64,000 nucleotides of DNA from Bromus sterilis. Taxonomy: Eukaryota > Streptophyta > Magnoliopsida > Poales > Poaceae. A program made the position numbers and the translations under genes. A model generated the notes under the pieces. It did no database searches. It had not been told where the DNA came from and was given only the letters and a program-made list of their open reading frames with translations. Location of the stretch: contig OX465601.1 of assembly GCA_950022295.1 (NCBI GenBank), positions 179,679,501 to 179,743,500 of the forward strand. Reading direction: 5' to 3'. Of this stretch, positions 11,404-23,178 are shown piece by piece (the first letter of the stretch is position 1; each line of letters begins with the position of its first letter).

Positions 11404-12050
11404 GTTGTACGTACTATCGTTCTCGAGGGCGGCTGCCAAGATAGATAGATCTGGAGCAGTAATGTTTCTCGTGTTTGCACGAGGTAACACCCCTCGAGCG
11501 ATATAATAAGCGAAATACCTGATGTGAGGAAACAAGATGCTAGACATCTTTCCTCGACGAATCTCTCTCGGGTTCCCGCCGTAGAGAGAGTGAGGAGGTC
11601 CTATAGTCCAGAGGGTTGTGTCTTCATCCTTTCCGTCCTTCCAACATTCCGCACACCTCTAACATGACAAAACTCTGCCAACGACATAGTCATAACATCA
11701 TCATAAATTTTAAATTCAATGGTAGAAGTTGTATCATTGAATCTAACCTAGTTGACAAAATAGTAACTGAGCTTGGGATATTGTGGAACTTGATGTGTCA
11801 CGAGGTGCGTCAAACCTACAGATGCGCAAAGGTCATTGAATTCATCCTTAATACCTATTGCAGTAAGAAAGTCCGGGCATGGGTACGCCATGGTGTGCAC
11901 CGCGTAGGACTCATAGAACATTTCTGGGGGCACAATATTATCATTGTAGCTCATCCTCATAGTCGCGGATGCTGCTGCAGCGTGCAGCTTTAATAACTCT
12001 GTCGGTAGGTTCGGATTGTTTCCCCCCAAACCATCCTCTAGATTTTCCAA
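11404..12050 (-). pseudogene. Athila-like gag/ORF1 remnant (RT-4)
   Basis: The minus-strand frame from 12050 reads through one TAG near 11748 and continues with FNDTTSTIEFKIYDD and MTMSLAEFCHV, then after a frameshift with RYFAYYIARGVLPR and TAPDLSILAAALEND. These match the pattern of the Athila ORF1 (gag-like) domain, where a 'maSLEEFC' type segment is followed by a 'RYFA...APDL' segment. The RT-3 LTR cuts it at 11403/11404. It would have formed the particle protein of the element; it is broken by stops and truncated. Confidence 0.6.
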
Positions 12051-12398
12051 ACATCCCTATTCTGAAATTTTTAGCACGTCACAAAAAGTGATAAATAAGA
12101 AAAGAGAGTTAAAACATACTACTCTACTCACTTCCCCAAGGCCTAACCTTGCATCAAAACATCAAAAATAAATTTCTAAGTATGCATGTAAGCTCATATA
12201 AACAGCCACCAAGAACTTCAAAATACTCACATATAAGTTTACCATTCAAAATTCAATTTGGAGTAATGGAGGAGTCACATACCAAGGAGAAAATGCCCAA
12301 AATCTTAGCAGAAAAGATGGTATGTGGGAGGAGATCAAAATTTGCAGCCAAGAGCACCAAGAACACAAGCTTAAATTGGATACTAGGGATTTTTGGAG

Positions 12399-12440
<42 letters not shown>

Positions 12441-12540
12441 AGGAAGAATAACTGAAGGGGGGCCTTGATGGTCCTAGGCAGGTTGGTGGCGCGGCCAGGG
12501 GGTGGCCTTTATTCATATAGAATGGGTTTGTTATCAAGGT
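12051..12540 (-). other. Leader/promoter-like segment upstream of the RT-4 gag
   Basis: On the minus strand this reads TATATGAATAAAGG, a GC-rich box (ccaccccctggccgcgccacc on that strand, two short pieces joined by the box core), a (CT)18 repeat, then the gag start. This could be the end of an LTR plus a leader, but no LTR edge or PBS is recognised. Confidence 0.35.
12401..12436. repeat. (AG)18 microsatellite
   Basis: Thirty-six bases of perfect AG dinucleotides lie inside the presumed leader of the RT-4 gag. Confidence 0.95.
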
Positions 12541-12604
12541 TGATCAAGTCTTACTACCAAAAAAGTTTTCTATAAAGCAAAAGGTTTAACTTCTTTTAAA
12601 GTGT

Positions 12605-12990
12605 TCATGGTACCTTTATTTTAATGAACATTGTCCCCACCATAATAGTTTTGTGTTTTTGGTGCACATGTAGAGGACAATCCCAATCTCCAATCTTCAC
12701 GGTTTCACTATTTTCAATGGAATTAAGGCCATACCTTTTATCGATCTTCTTTGGAAAATACATCGTGTGCTCCTTATCATTAACATTGAAAGTAACATTT
12801 CCTTTATTGCAATCAATAATGGCACCCGCGGTGTTGAGAAAAGTCCCTTCAAGAATTATAGACATGCTCCCAACCTCGGGAATGTTTAGCACAACAAAAT
12901 CAGTAAGGATTAGGCAATTAGCAACTTCAACAAGAACATCCTTACAAATCAGTAGGGACGGTTGTTGACTTGTTAACCATTTGGAGAGAG
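12605..12990 (-). pseudogene. Retroviral-type aspartic protease C-terminal remnant
   Basis: On the minus strand the segment includes ICKDVLVEVANCLILTDFVV, then SIILEGTFLNTAGAIIDCNKG, split here for length: SIILEG and FLNTAGAIIDCNKG. This is the C-terminal flap and 'ILGRPFL.T.GA.ID' part of gypsy retropepsins, with GRP altered to EGT. The catalytic Asp part is not seen. It lies 5' (on the minus strand) of the gag remnant, which is the wrong order for one element. So either two elements or a rearrangement are present. Confidence 0.55.
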
Positions 12991-13051
12991 ATATCTGTAG
13001 GGATTAGTTTGTCTAAACAAAGTCTCTTGTAAAGATAAAAATGCATTACAC

Positions 13052-14532
13052 TGATACGTCTCAAACATATTTATAATTTTTGCTTGTTTCATGCTATTTT
13101 TGTGTCATTGCTACATATTTTTTCCATGCTTTTGAATCATTTATTGGACTAACCTACTAATATAGAGCCCAGTGCCAGTTTCTGTCTGTTTTGTCTTTGC
13201 AATGCAGAAAAATTCCAAAACTGAAGTTGCTCAGGAAATTCCCAAAAAAAAAATTTATTCTTCAAAAGAGTCCTCCAGCTGGAGGAGGAGCTCTGGGGGA
13301 GATCCAAAACCCGCGCCACCTGACCGCCTAGGTGACCGGGGCCCCCCCCTTGGTCTCCCCTTTGGCCCTATTTATTTCCCTCAACGCGAAAACCCGAGGT
13401 ATCCAGTCTTATTTTCCAGAAGCGATCCCGATATCTGTCGCCATAGAAACCTAGCTTCGGGGGTCACCAGGATCCTGCTCCGGCACCCTGCCGGAGAGGG
13501 CCTTGGCCCCCGAGGTTATCTTCATCAACCCCTCTTCGCTCCATGATGCTTCTTGAGTAGTTCCCCCTTGGACTACGGGTTCTTGGAAATAGCTATGTGG
13601 TATCTTCTCCCCCTAGATCTTCAATACAAAGTTCTCATGAGCTTCCCTACATGATTGAGATCCATATGATGTAATGTGTGTTGTGTTTGTTCGGATCCTA
13701 TGAATTGTTACATTGTTATTCAATCCTAAGAAGTTTTTGCATTATTGTTGCTGCAATTTGTTGTTCTTAATGCTTGTTACTAGTGCACTAGTAGCATGAT
13801 TTCAGATCTGAGCACTTTATGGTTGCATGATTATAACTGTTGTTCCAGATGTTATCTACGCTTGTATGCACCTGTTGTAGTCCGGAACTGGCGATCCCAA
13901 TGGTGACAACTTGGGACACCAAAGGGGATGGACTATAATTTGAGGATTACATGTGTTCATAGAGTGTTAATGCTTTGTTCCGGCGCTCTTTGACAGGAGC
14001 ACCTTAATCTACATAAGTTCCTTTTGGCCTCGTTTGTAGCGGGATGGTAGGAAAAAAAATGTGGTGCAAGTTCTTATTACAAGCACGTACAACTACATAC
14101 GTAACACATGCATACGTTTGGTTCTTAGACTAGGATGCTCTAGTTTGTTCTTTGGCTAGAGTTAGTGAAATTTTGTCAATTTCTCAACTGTAATTTGTGC
14201 ACCCAACACTTGTCTTTTTGCTTGGAGAGTTACCACTAGTGAAACCTTGAACCCCGGTCCATCTTTGATCTTCATTTCATTTGTTGTTACTATTTCTCTC
14301 TTCGCTTCTACTACTTTGTGGTGTTGGTGATTGGGGAAGTCTTAAAGGCTACACCCGTCAACACATCGTTGCTACTTATATCTTGTCTAGTGCTTTTTTC
14401 AGGTGTGGTTGAATTGACAACTCAACTGCTAAGGCTTATAAGTATTCTTTGGATCCCCTTGTGTCGAATCAATAAATTGGGTTATACCTACCCGCGAAGA
14501 CTGTTGCGATCCCCTACACTTGTGGGTTATCA
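13052..14532 (+). repeat. 5' LTR of RT-5 (1481 bp)
   Basis: It starts TGATACGTCTC and ends ...gtgggttatca, with inverted TGAT/ATCA ends, and is followed 11 bp later by a PBS. The 3' LTR start at 23179 (TGATATGTCTC) matches it clearly for 300 bp. A second copy of its 3' two-thirds lies at 46299-47436. The bases before it, tacac, would be the left TSD; the right one could not be confirmed. Confidence 0.85.
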
Positions 14533-14543
14533 ATACTATTTTT

Positions 14544-14561
14544 TGGCGCCGTTGCCGGGGA
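14544..14561 (+). promoter_or_regulatory. Primer-binding site of RT-5 (tRNA-Asp type)
   Basis: tggcgccgttgccgggga is the sequence used by Athila-lineage elements. It is complementary to the 3' end of plant tRNA-Asp (known family property). It lies 11 bp after the LTR end. Confidence 0.85.
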
Positions 14562-14625
14562 GCATAGCTTTACCTATAAGTTCACTTGATAATTACACTT
14601 TTTCTTATTACTCTGTTTGCTTACA

Positions 14626-15995
14626 ATGATTACTTTCTTTGAGACTAGATCTTATTGGCAAGGTGGATTCATTGAGGATCAAAAAAAATATCATAAGGAA
14701 TACCGCTTGTCTGAAAAAGAAATATTTATATGGAAACTTATAGCTCAAGTTGATAGATATTCTAGAAACTTATGCTCTGATTATGATAAATCTTCTTGTT
14801 GTGTTGAATCTTGTTGCTGCTTGATGTTTAAACACCTTCCTTTGCAATGTTGGTGTAATGATAATGAAACCTTACTATCTTATACTAAGGGGCATTATCA
14901 TTTCTTTGAAGTAGCACAAATAGAAGAATTTGTTGTCTTTAAGGGTGCCTATGAAATTGCTTCCTTTGTTGAGGATAATGAAGATGCCCCTTATAAATCA
15001 AAGAGTCTTGATATACTTAAATATTTCATTGTGAATTTTAATGACAATGCTTATATTACTGACTATCTCAAAAGGTTCTCTCCCCAAGAGGAAGAGACTA
15101 ATACTTTGCAGGACACTACGGAACAAGAAATTGCTGAAACTGAAAGATCATTGGATGAAAAAGAGGAGGAGGGTGACTAACAAAGAGAGAAAGAATAGAG
15201 TAGCTACCCATCTCTACCTACTAATGAGAGTAACTCTTTGAATCTTACTTTATATAATTGCCCTCCATGCTTATCGGAGGAGAATGAATGCTATATTGAT
15301 TTCTATGATCCTATTCAATCTTTTGAAATATCCCTTTTTAATGAAATTGATGCTTGTGGCCATGATGCACCCATGAATGATACTTTCAAGGATGATTTGC
15401 TACTGTTATTTATGATAACCCTTACTATTTTGATAAGTCTTATGATAACCCTCTATTTTTGCCTACAATGGATATTCTTAATGATGAGGAGTTTTTCTTA
15501 GAAAGTTTATATGATTATGTGCTAGTAGATGATGAAAAGCATGCTTTATGTGATGGTTATATTGTTGAGTTTGTTCATGATGCTACTGAAAATTATTATG
15601 AGAGAAGAAAATTTGGTAGAAATTTTCATGTTAGGAAAACACCTCTCTCCATGTTGAAAATCTTGAAGGTTCTCTTGTTTTACCTTCCTATGCTTGATAC
15701 TTTGTGCTTCATTTATTTATTTTCTTTCAAGATTCCCATGCATAGGAAGAATGTTAGATTAATGTGGTTTATATTTGCTCCTTTGATGCTCTCTTTTGTG
15801 CTTCAACTTTTATTCTTTCGTGAGCAGCGTTACACCCATGCATGCCTAGCTAATGGCTTTAAAGAAGCACTTCTGGGAGGTAGCCCAAAACGGATTTGGT
15901 TTCTTTTGCTTTTGTTGTGTCTTGGATGTTATTACTACTGTAGCAACACCATTGTATCTTTATTTTCAAGTTTTATGCCAAGTTTTAGCCTCTAA
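14626..15995 (+). pseudogene. Membrane-protein ORF in the gag position of RT-5
   Basis: The frame starts at ATG 14626, 64 bp after the PBS. It runs 184 codons to TGA at 15178, resumes near 15200, shifts frame near 15400 and ends at 15995, so the ancestor was about 450 residues. The first part is Cys-rich (SSCCVESCCCLMFKHLPLQC) and then acidic with many Glu. The last 178 codons hold three hydrophobic stretches: KILKVLLFYLPMLDTLCFIY, then MWFIFAPLMLSFVLQLLFF, then WFLLLLLCLGCYYYC. These are separated by the basic IPMHRK loop. No gag, protease, RT or integrase motif is visible. RT-6 has a clear homologue (29475-29951, minus). I do not recognise a family. An envelope-like or particle-anchoring role is only a guess from the membrane segments. 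Confidence 0.6.
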
Positions 15996-16473
15996 TGATA
16001 AGGGAAGAAAACGTTGTGACATGCTGTCCAGAAAACAGATTCTGTTTGCTTCATTGCAAAAATCAATAAAAATCACCAGTTCATCTTTTTGATCTGAATA
16101 GTTTACACAACATGCTCTATACAATTTTTAACCTTTCATATGTTTTGAGTTTTCTTATTTGAGCTACAGAAGTGCACCTGAAAAATCAATCTTTACAATA
16201 TGTCATGTTTTGGCAGATTAACTATTAGTGTACTAACCGCTCTAATAAGTTTATGAGAAGTTTTGTGTGAAGGAAAACCAGAGGCAAAAGATCAAGATTT
16301 GGGAAGCCCCGGCACCCCAACAAGTATTCGAGGAGACTCAAACATCTAAGCTTTGGGATGCCCCCGTGCATCCCCTTCTTCATCAAACAATTTTCAGGTC
16401 GTCTCTCTCAATACTATACTTTTATTACTTCGCATGATATGTGTTGTTCTTGGAGCGTCTGCATATTTTCTTT
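15996..16473 (+). other. RT-5 interior, non-coding, with palindromic GC motif
   Basis: No supported gene. At about 16350 the bases taagctttgggatgcccccg and tgcatcccc form an imperfect hairpin with a PPT-like core. The same motif is doubled in RT-6 and RT-11. The last five bases, ttctt (16469-16473), are the left TSD of the solo LTR. Confidence 0.5.
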
Positions 16474-19400
16474 GTGACGCCCCCAAAATCAGACCGTGTA
16501 CAGTAATCATACACGCAAGGTACACGATCGAGATCAGGGTGCCACGGTGAGATATCACAACACAACTCTACAAATAAAATAATACAAGCTGTTTAATACA
16601 AGCCAGGGGCCACGAGGGCTCGAATACAACAACTCGAAAGCACAAAGTTAGTGGAAGCAAAAGTATATGAGTACATACACAAGGATACAAGGTTGCCTTA
16701 AGAAGGCTAGCACAAAATCAACACTCGATCGAAAAGGCAAGGCCTCCTGCCTGGGAACCTCCAAACTACTCCTGGTCAGCGGGGGGACTCGACGTCGTAG
16801 AAGGCATCGGGGATCTTCATGTTGCGCTGGTCGACATCATGGATCTCCTGCTCCTGGAATCCAAGGCTCCAACGTCGACTGCAGCGGCCGATCAGGCAAA
16901 ACAAAAAAGGGGGGAAATAAAGCAAGGTGAGTATCTAGCATACCCGCGAGTCTTACGTCCGCTACTAAGCATTATGCATTTGTATCAAAGAAAAGGGGAG
17001 GCTGTATATAGTGGACTGCAGGATAGAAATCAGAATAAGGGTAAGAAGCTAGGGCTATCGAAGACTAGCATCTTCTGACGATGTCTTGCAGCATGAGAAG
17101 AGAAACAACCAACAGTTTATATAAAGCATAAAGTAACAATGAAGCAGAAGTTGCTGCAACATTGTATAATAGTAATTTGTAATGATTAATAATAATAATG
17201 CCTCCGAGTTCCCCTCCTCGACTCCCCTGCGAGGAAGAAAACCCGGAACCATACAGTTTAATAGTAGTAGTTTGTAGTGGTAAGATCCAGCTTAAGCATA
17301 AAGCGTCCTGTTACCGTGGACACGGCTATTCGAATAGATTAAACTCCCTGCAGGGGTGAACTACTGTTCAGCCTGCACGCTCGGATCTCCAGGGTGGCGT
17401 ACACCTTGTTAGGGAATGCCCCACCGAGGCTATGCGACACATCGCAGCCCATCCTAGGCTCAGCAGAGAGGCCATCCGCCGGACTATATCCTATGCGCAA
17501 AGGGGTCTAGGTCCCTCACCCTTGCACGCTCCTACACGGTACGAGACTGGCCGGTGAAGCAAAAGCAAATCCAAAACACACCTGCTGCAGCAAATAAGAC
17601 AAGACCGCTTCCCGGCTATCAGCCCGTGGTACTGCTGACATCTGAAGAGCTTTCGAAGGAACTATGACGCGGAGGGCCCACACCGTAATCCCACGTGTAG
17701 GTAGTGCGTACAGACCAACGGGTCTCTCAAGTCATCCGCCGAACCATTTAGCATTTTAATATTATCTCGGAGACAACCCTTATCGCTGTCTGACTAACAA
17801 CACAATGGACAACGAACAGCAACAAGGCCCACCGGTAACGTCGGGGCCTACCCTGTCGTCCCGTCAAAGCGCGCGGTTACCGACAAGGTGAACCGTCTCC
17901 TTACCTTGTCTCGCGTGTGCTCTTGGTAGAGCTTGACTTTTTCGTGATTTGGTAACTCTCGCGAGATACGGGCAGGGGCCAAGCACGCCAGTAACGTCGG
18001 TCGTACCCTCCCTGTCGCTCCCGACAATATACCGCTCGCGGGCACCGTTGGGTCGCCCGACTCTTACCTTTAAGGACACCAGTTGATTCGAGTGCCTACC
18101 ATTAAGTGAAACCAGGAGGAATCACCCTCGATGGCACACTTAACGAGGTTCGACAGAGACATCAGCGGAATGAAATAAAGAGGAATATTCTCGTATCACC
18201 CCGGTGATGCCAAGACACCAGCGGAATGAACTAAAGAGGAATACCCTCGTATCATCCCAGTGATGCTACGCTACTGAGCCGACGAGAGTGAGATACGAGC
18301 CCTTTCACTCGTAAGTCAAACTCGAAGCGACTCGGCAGAGTCTCGCCGTTGTACGTTCCCTAGGGTGTCTGCATTGATCCGTACCTGTTACAGTGGTATA
18401 TATTTTGTATCCGCGTCACTCCCCTGAATGGCCATGGCCCGCTATCTAATCCTAGCTAACAATGCGCAGGGCTCACTGCTGAATATAATATATGGATATA
18501 GCATGCAACATAGGATAAGGAAGGTACATCAAGGGGCGACAAAATCAGGCTATGCAATTGAATAGGATTGTAATCGTAGAAGCAGCAGTAACAATGCCTA
18601 GTGCAAGAAAGTACGGAAAGGTAAGCGATATCTGGGGAAGAGAATGGCTCTGCTTGCCTGGAAGCTCGACGGTAGGGGAAACGTCGTCGACGACGTAGTC
18701 GTACTCGGCAGTGGTGTAGTCAACGGCAGTCTCGGGGTCTACCAGAGATTAAGGGGGGAGGAAACAGTAAATACACAACAATAATATACAAACATATGCA
18801 TGACATGACCGATGAAATGTTAACGGTGTTCTAACGCAGTGCAATGCACGTTGCTCGGAGCGGGAATCCATCCAGGGATGAACTACCGGCTCCGGGGTAT
18901 TACCGGACAGGGTGTCCAAAGGGGGAGGTATCATGCCGGAGGTGTCGTGGACATCCGACAAACGTTTGGGTGGTGTATCTGTGTTAGTTGAACTATTCTG
19001 AACAACTTTCGTGTTCGGAATAAATTCATCCGGCAGGTTTTTACCGGCACCGGGAATTATCGACAAACAGCCCGGAGGGGGGAATGTCGATGATCAGTGT
19101 GTTAGGGGGGTGGGGTAAACATACGAATAGCGTATCCGTATTCGTTATATTTTTCTGATCAATTTTGATGTATAGATTATTTTCATCGGAATTATGGATT
19201 AAAAGATATTGATTTTCACAGTTTTATTCAATGTAAATCATTTTCTAGATTTTCTTTTAATATTTAATTCAAACCTTATCCAGAACAGTGTACTGACTGG
19301 TGGGACCTACATGTCATACACAAAGACATTTAAATTCAGTTTTATTTAAATAAATAACACAGAGGGCCCACATGTCATCCAATTAATTAATTCTGCCAGT

Positions 19401-21045
19401 GGGGCCTACATGTAAGTCCAAGAGAGGTGGTTATCTCCATAACTAATTTTCATTAGTGGCTAATTACTAGGGTGGGGGCCACCAGTCAGTGGGACATCCC
19501 CATTGGCTGTTAACCACACCACGCCGACGACAAGTTTCGACCACGACGGAGGCACACCGGAGTTGCGCTCCGACGACCGTGGGCATAGGAGGGAGAGTGC
19601 AACCGTGTGGGCGCTTGGTCTCTTTGGGGCGCGAGTGGAGTGGCCACGCGCGTGCACCCGAGGTGACCCGAGCCACGATAGGAGAGCGCCCGGCCATGGC
19701 GTCCACGTACGAGGCCACCCCGGCTAAGGGGGCATAGGGAGAGCGGGTTGCGGTGGGGGACTGCGGCCTGACGCGGTGAGGCGCGCGCGGTGGAGGGTCA
19801 CGGGGGAAGCGTGGCGTGGTGCTATGGAGAGCCCGACGGCGAGAAAAACCGGGCACAACGGCGGTGAAGGTGCTAAGTGGGGAACGGTGGCCTACGTTGC
19901 TCAAATTGAAAGGGCGATGAAGGGAAAAATGAGGCGAAGCTCACAATGAGCTGTAGGGGGCGGCAGCGTGCTCGGGGGCGCGAGGACGACGGAGAATTTG
20001 TCGCCGGCAGTCGTGGTGGACAGGACGGCGCGATTTGGGCGACGTAGTGGACTCCGGCTTGAGCTGGGGGCTGGGATGGCGTGCAGGAGCACGACGGAGG
20101 TCCCAGACATGCGCCTGTGGCTCGCGGAGCACGATGGCTGCGTGGTCGACGGCGGCCATGGCGAGCTTGAGCTCGGGCCTGAACGAGACTGAGAAAAAGG
20201 AGGCGAGGGAGGGGAGTTATTTCGATCTAGGGTTATAGGAGGGAGGCGGCCTCCTTATCCCTCCACGACGCACTGTAGCGGCGCGACGAGGTGGCCGGGT
20301 TCGATGGCGACGCAGTCCCTATCTCGGTCGGCATGGCGTCCAGGGCAACAGTGAGAAGAAGAAGAAGGGGAGGAGGAGCGGGCTGGGCCTGGATGGGGAT
20401 TGCCCCAAGAGTTAGATAGAAGTTTTTTTTATTATTATTTTCCTTTATTCATTTCAGTTACCATTTTATTTGTCCACCATATGATTTTTATAAAATGGAA
20501 GACTTGCTCCATATTTACTGTTATATATTATAGTGATGACACAAAAAGTGTGGTACCAAAATAAAATCATTTAGTTTTTTGAATGATTTAATATGAAGTA
20601 AAAGTTGTTGTTTTGCTACTGTTTTGATTTGTTTACATTATTTAAATAGCTTAATAAATTCCCATTTCTATTTTTAGATGACCCACTGATTATTAGTCAT
20701 TTAATAAAATTGTTTTAACAATTTTTTAGTTTAACTTTATGTTCCACTTTTATTTTAATTCCTAGGGGCAATTTGATAACCCACCACTATTGGTTTCATC
20801 ATTTTCATTGACTTGGGATTATTCTAAAGGCTAGGTATGACTTGGTCTATTTATTTGCAAGGTGATTAATAATCTCCCAAAATTCTTGGAGCAAGATTTA
20901 TAATCCACCCAACTTGAAAATTTTATCAGGGTTGGAATTTGACAGAGCTATGATCAAAGGCTACCATGACTTGATTAACAACAGTGATGATCATTACCAA
21001 GGGGATCACTGTAGTGATTACTGTTACTAGCTCTGGGGTGTTACA
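16474..21045 (-). repeat. Solo LTR 1 (4572 bp) with TSD ttctt
   Basis: On the plus strand it begins TGTGACGCCCCC and ends GGGGTGTTACA and is flanked by perfect 5-bp repeats ttctt (16469-16473 and 21046-21050). Retroelement interior RT-5 continues on both sides and there is no pol inside. The element direction is minus (TGTAACACCCC start). On that strand it has an AT-rich U3, a GC-rich promoter/leader zone (20400 to 19470, TATAACC near 20234), and a U5 containing the TATTCGAATAG/CCGTGGACACGG block at 17313-17336. Open frames at 19467-20192 are leader artefacts. Solo LTRs come from recombination between the two LTRs of a full element. Confidence 0.88.
18157..18272. repeat. Two-copy tandem repeat, period about 57 bp
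   Basis: agacatcagcggaatgaa and agacaccagcggaatgaa begin two adjacent copies that also share aaagaggaata and ctcgtatca, inside solo LTR 1. Confidence 0.7.
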
Positions 21046-21050
21046 TTCTT

Positions 21051-23164
21051 TTAGTCTTGTTTTGTTTTATTTTGTTTTATTTGCTGGGAATTACAATGTC
21101 GGACCCTAGCATGCCTTATTGGGAGAGATACATGCTCCACTCCACCCTAGAACAGAACATAGTTTTCATGCTTATCTTTGATTGTGTGTTATTTATCTTT
21201 TCGTAGCTACTGTCATGCTTAGCTCTTGTTCTTCACTTGGATCTTATTTGAGAGCATTTAATTTCTTTTGTAGAAAGTTTAGAACTCTCGTGCTTCACTT
21301 ATATTTGTTTAGAGAGTTATTTCTGTTGCAATAGTTTATATGTCTCATGGTATGATTTATATGTGGTGTATATGGAATCTAGATCACTAGGTCTAGCTTA
21401 GGATATCTTGTAATAGTGTTGAGGTATTGATTGAGTAATGATGAATATTTATGCAATTGAGCTTGCGCCCATTAGTGATAGGTGTCGTATCTTGGCTACC
21501 CGTGCCTTATTTTCTAAAACTAAAAAAATAGTTGAGAACTCTAGCTACTAAAAGGATCACTAATCTTTGCGGGGTTGTAATATATAGTGTACCACCACGT
21601 ACCATGGGTCGAGGATGCCCAAGGATAACCAAGCCCCCATACACTCCTCCTTGGGGTACTGGTCTCTTTGTGAACCTTTCGAATAGATAGAGAGTTACCG
21701 ATAATAAGTGCATGAGTTCTTTGGACTAATGCGAGTATTCGATTGTTGGCACTTCCACAATCCATATTTTGCTAGCCTCTTTGGTACCGTGCATTGCCCT
21801 TTCTCATCTCGAGAGTTGGTGCAAACTTCTCCGGTGCATCCAAACCCTTGGCACGATACGCTCTTTCATCATAAACCTCATTATATCTTCCTCAACACAG
21901 CCACCATACCTACCTATCATGGCATTTCCATAGCCATTCTGAGATATATTGCCATGCAACATCCATCGTTCATCATGTTCATATGATTTATCCTTCATTG
22001 TCATATTGCCTAGCATGATCTCATAGCCTGCACGTAATTGGGCTTTGCCCGGTACCCATATTTTTGCTGCATGTTGCGCTTGATCATTGCACATACTACT
22101 ACACTGGCAGAGGCATTCATATAGAGTCTTTACTTTTTGATTCAAAGTTGTAAGTAAATAAAATTGTGTTGATGTTCTTATAAAGTGTTGCCCCTACAGT
22201 GAGGAAAGGAATAAAAGATCCCAAAGTGGACGAAATACAAAAAAAATCCCAAAGAGGACGAAAGAAAGAGAGAATGAAGAGCCATGGAGGCCACCGAAAA
22301 TAAAAAAAAATAAAAAAAGGTGAAAAAGAAAAAAGAATAAAAAAAGAGAGAGGGGAAAAAACTACTATCCTTTATTCCACACTTATGCTTCAAAGTAGCA
22401 CTTGTACATCATAGTTAGTTTTCATATCATTCATGCATAACTAGGTGGGGATCCTTACACAATAGAACTTGGCTTGCATATTCCAAGGATGAGCCTCCTC
22501 AAAAGAGCTCTAGGTCTTCATGAGAAAGAAAGTTGGATGCACCCCCACTAGTTCCATTGGAGGGCTTTCATACACTTATAGTTCTTTGTGCATCCGCATG
22601 TTGCATCGCAATCCCTACTCCTCACACCATATCTATCATTTGGCTTTCTCTCGCCTATGATTGTCCTCATTGGTGTGAGCCTTTCTCACCTTTTGACTTC
22701 CTATCCCCATCATTATTCTATTTTTCCATCCTAAGTGCCAACGTATCTTGCTCGCGCTCATCCATTGCATGAGTGCTCAAAGTCGAAAGGGAGAGGATTA
22801 GTTTGACTTGTACCTGACTGGTGGTCTGGGGACGAGTCACAATAAGATTCCACAGGGACCATGTGAGAAAATTAGTAGATTGAGTTCTCAACAACTATTC
22901 AATATTTTTATGCCCTAAAACTTCCCCACTCTTGGCATGGGAACTCCGACTGGAGACATTCAATTCACGGACAGCAAGAGCTCAATTGTTTATATGTTCT
23001 TTCATTGCTTGCTTTAATATCAACTATAGACTATTGATGTATATCACTTTATCTTTGACTTATGTATCTTTATTAGATTAGATTGATCGCATTTACTCCT
23101 AAGTAGAATGTCACACCAAAAATTATCTTTTTGTCATTTACCTACTCGAGGACGAGCAGTACTT
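21051..23164 (+). other. RT-5 interior after the solo LTR, non-coding
   Basis: It has no domain-bearing frame. It matches RT-6 (26966-28900, reversed) and RT-11 (58781-60600, reversed) over most of its length, for example the blocks around 21600-21680 and 22520-22800. Conservation of this non-coding DNA between separate insertions suggests a packaging or RNA-structure role, or simply recent common origin. Confidence 0.6.
22197..22366 (+). repeat. Polypurine-rich tract of the RT-5 interior
   Basis: About 170 bases on the sense strand are almost all A and G, with short direct repeats of gatcccaaag and aggacgaaag. The corresponding place in RT-6 (27600-27780) and RT-11 (59560-59750) is equally pyrimidine-rich on the plus strand, meaning purine-rich on their sense strand. 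Confidence 0.75.
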
Positions 23165-23178
23165 AAACTTGGGGATCC
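23165..23178 (+). promoter_or_regulatory. PPT of RT-5
   Basis: aaacttggggatcc directly precedes TGATATGTCTC, the start of the 3' LTR. Confidence 0.8.

Noticed and set aside
13172..13546. 124-codon frame
   Set aside because: Lies within the RT-5 5' LTR; not shared as a frame with the other LTR copies.
19467..20238. Possible gene with 145- and 82-codon frames
   Set aside because: Inside solo LTR 1, which has exact ends and TSDs; frames overlap in several phases.
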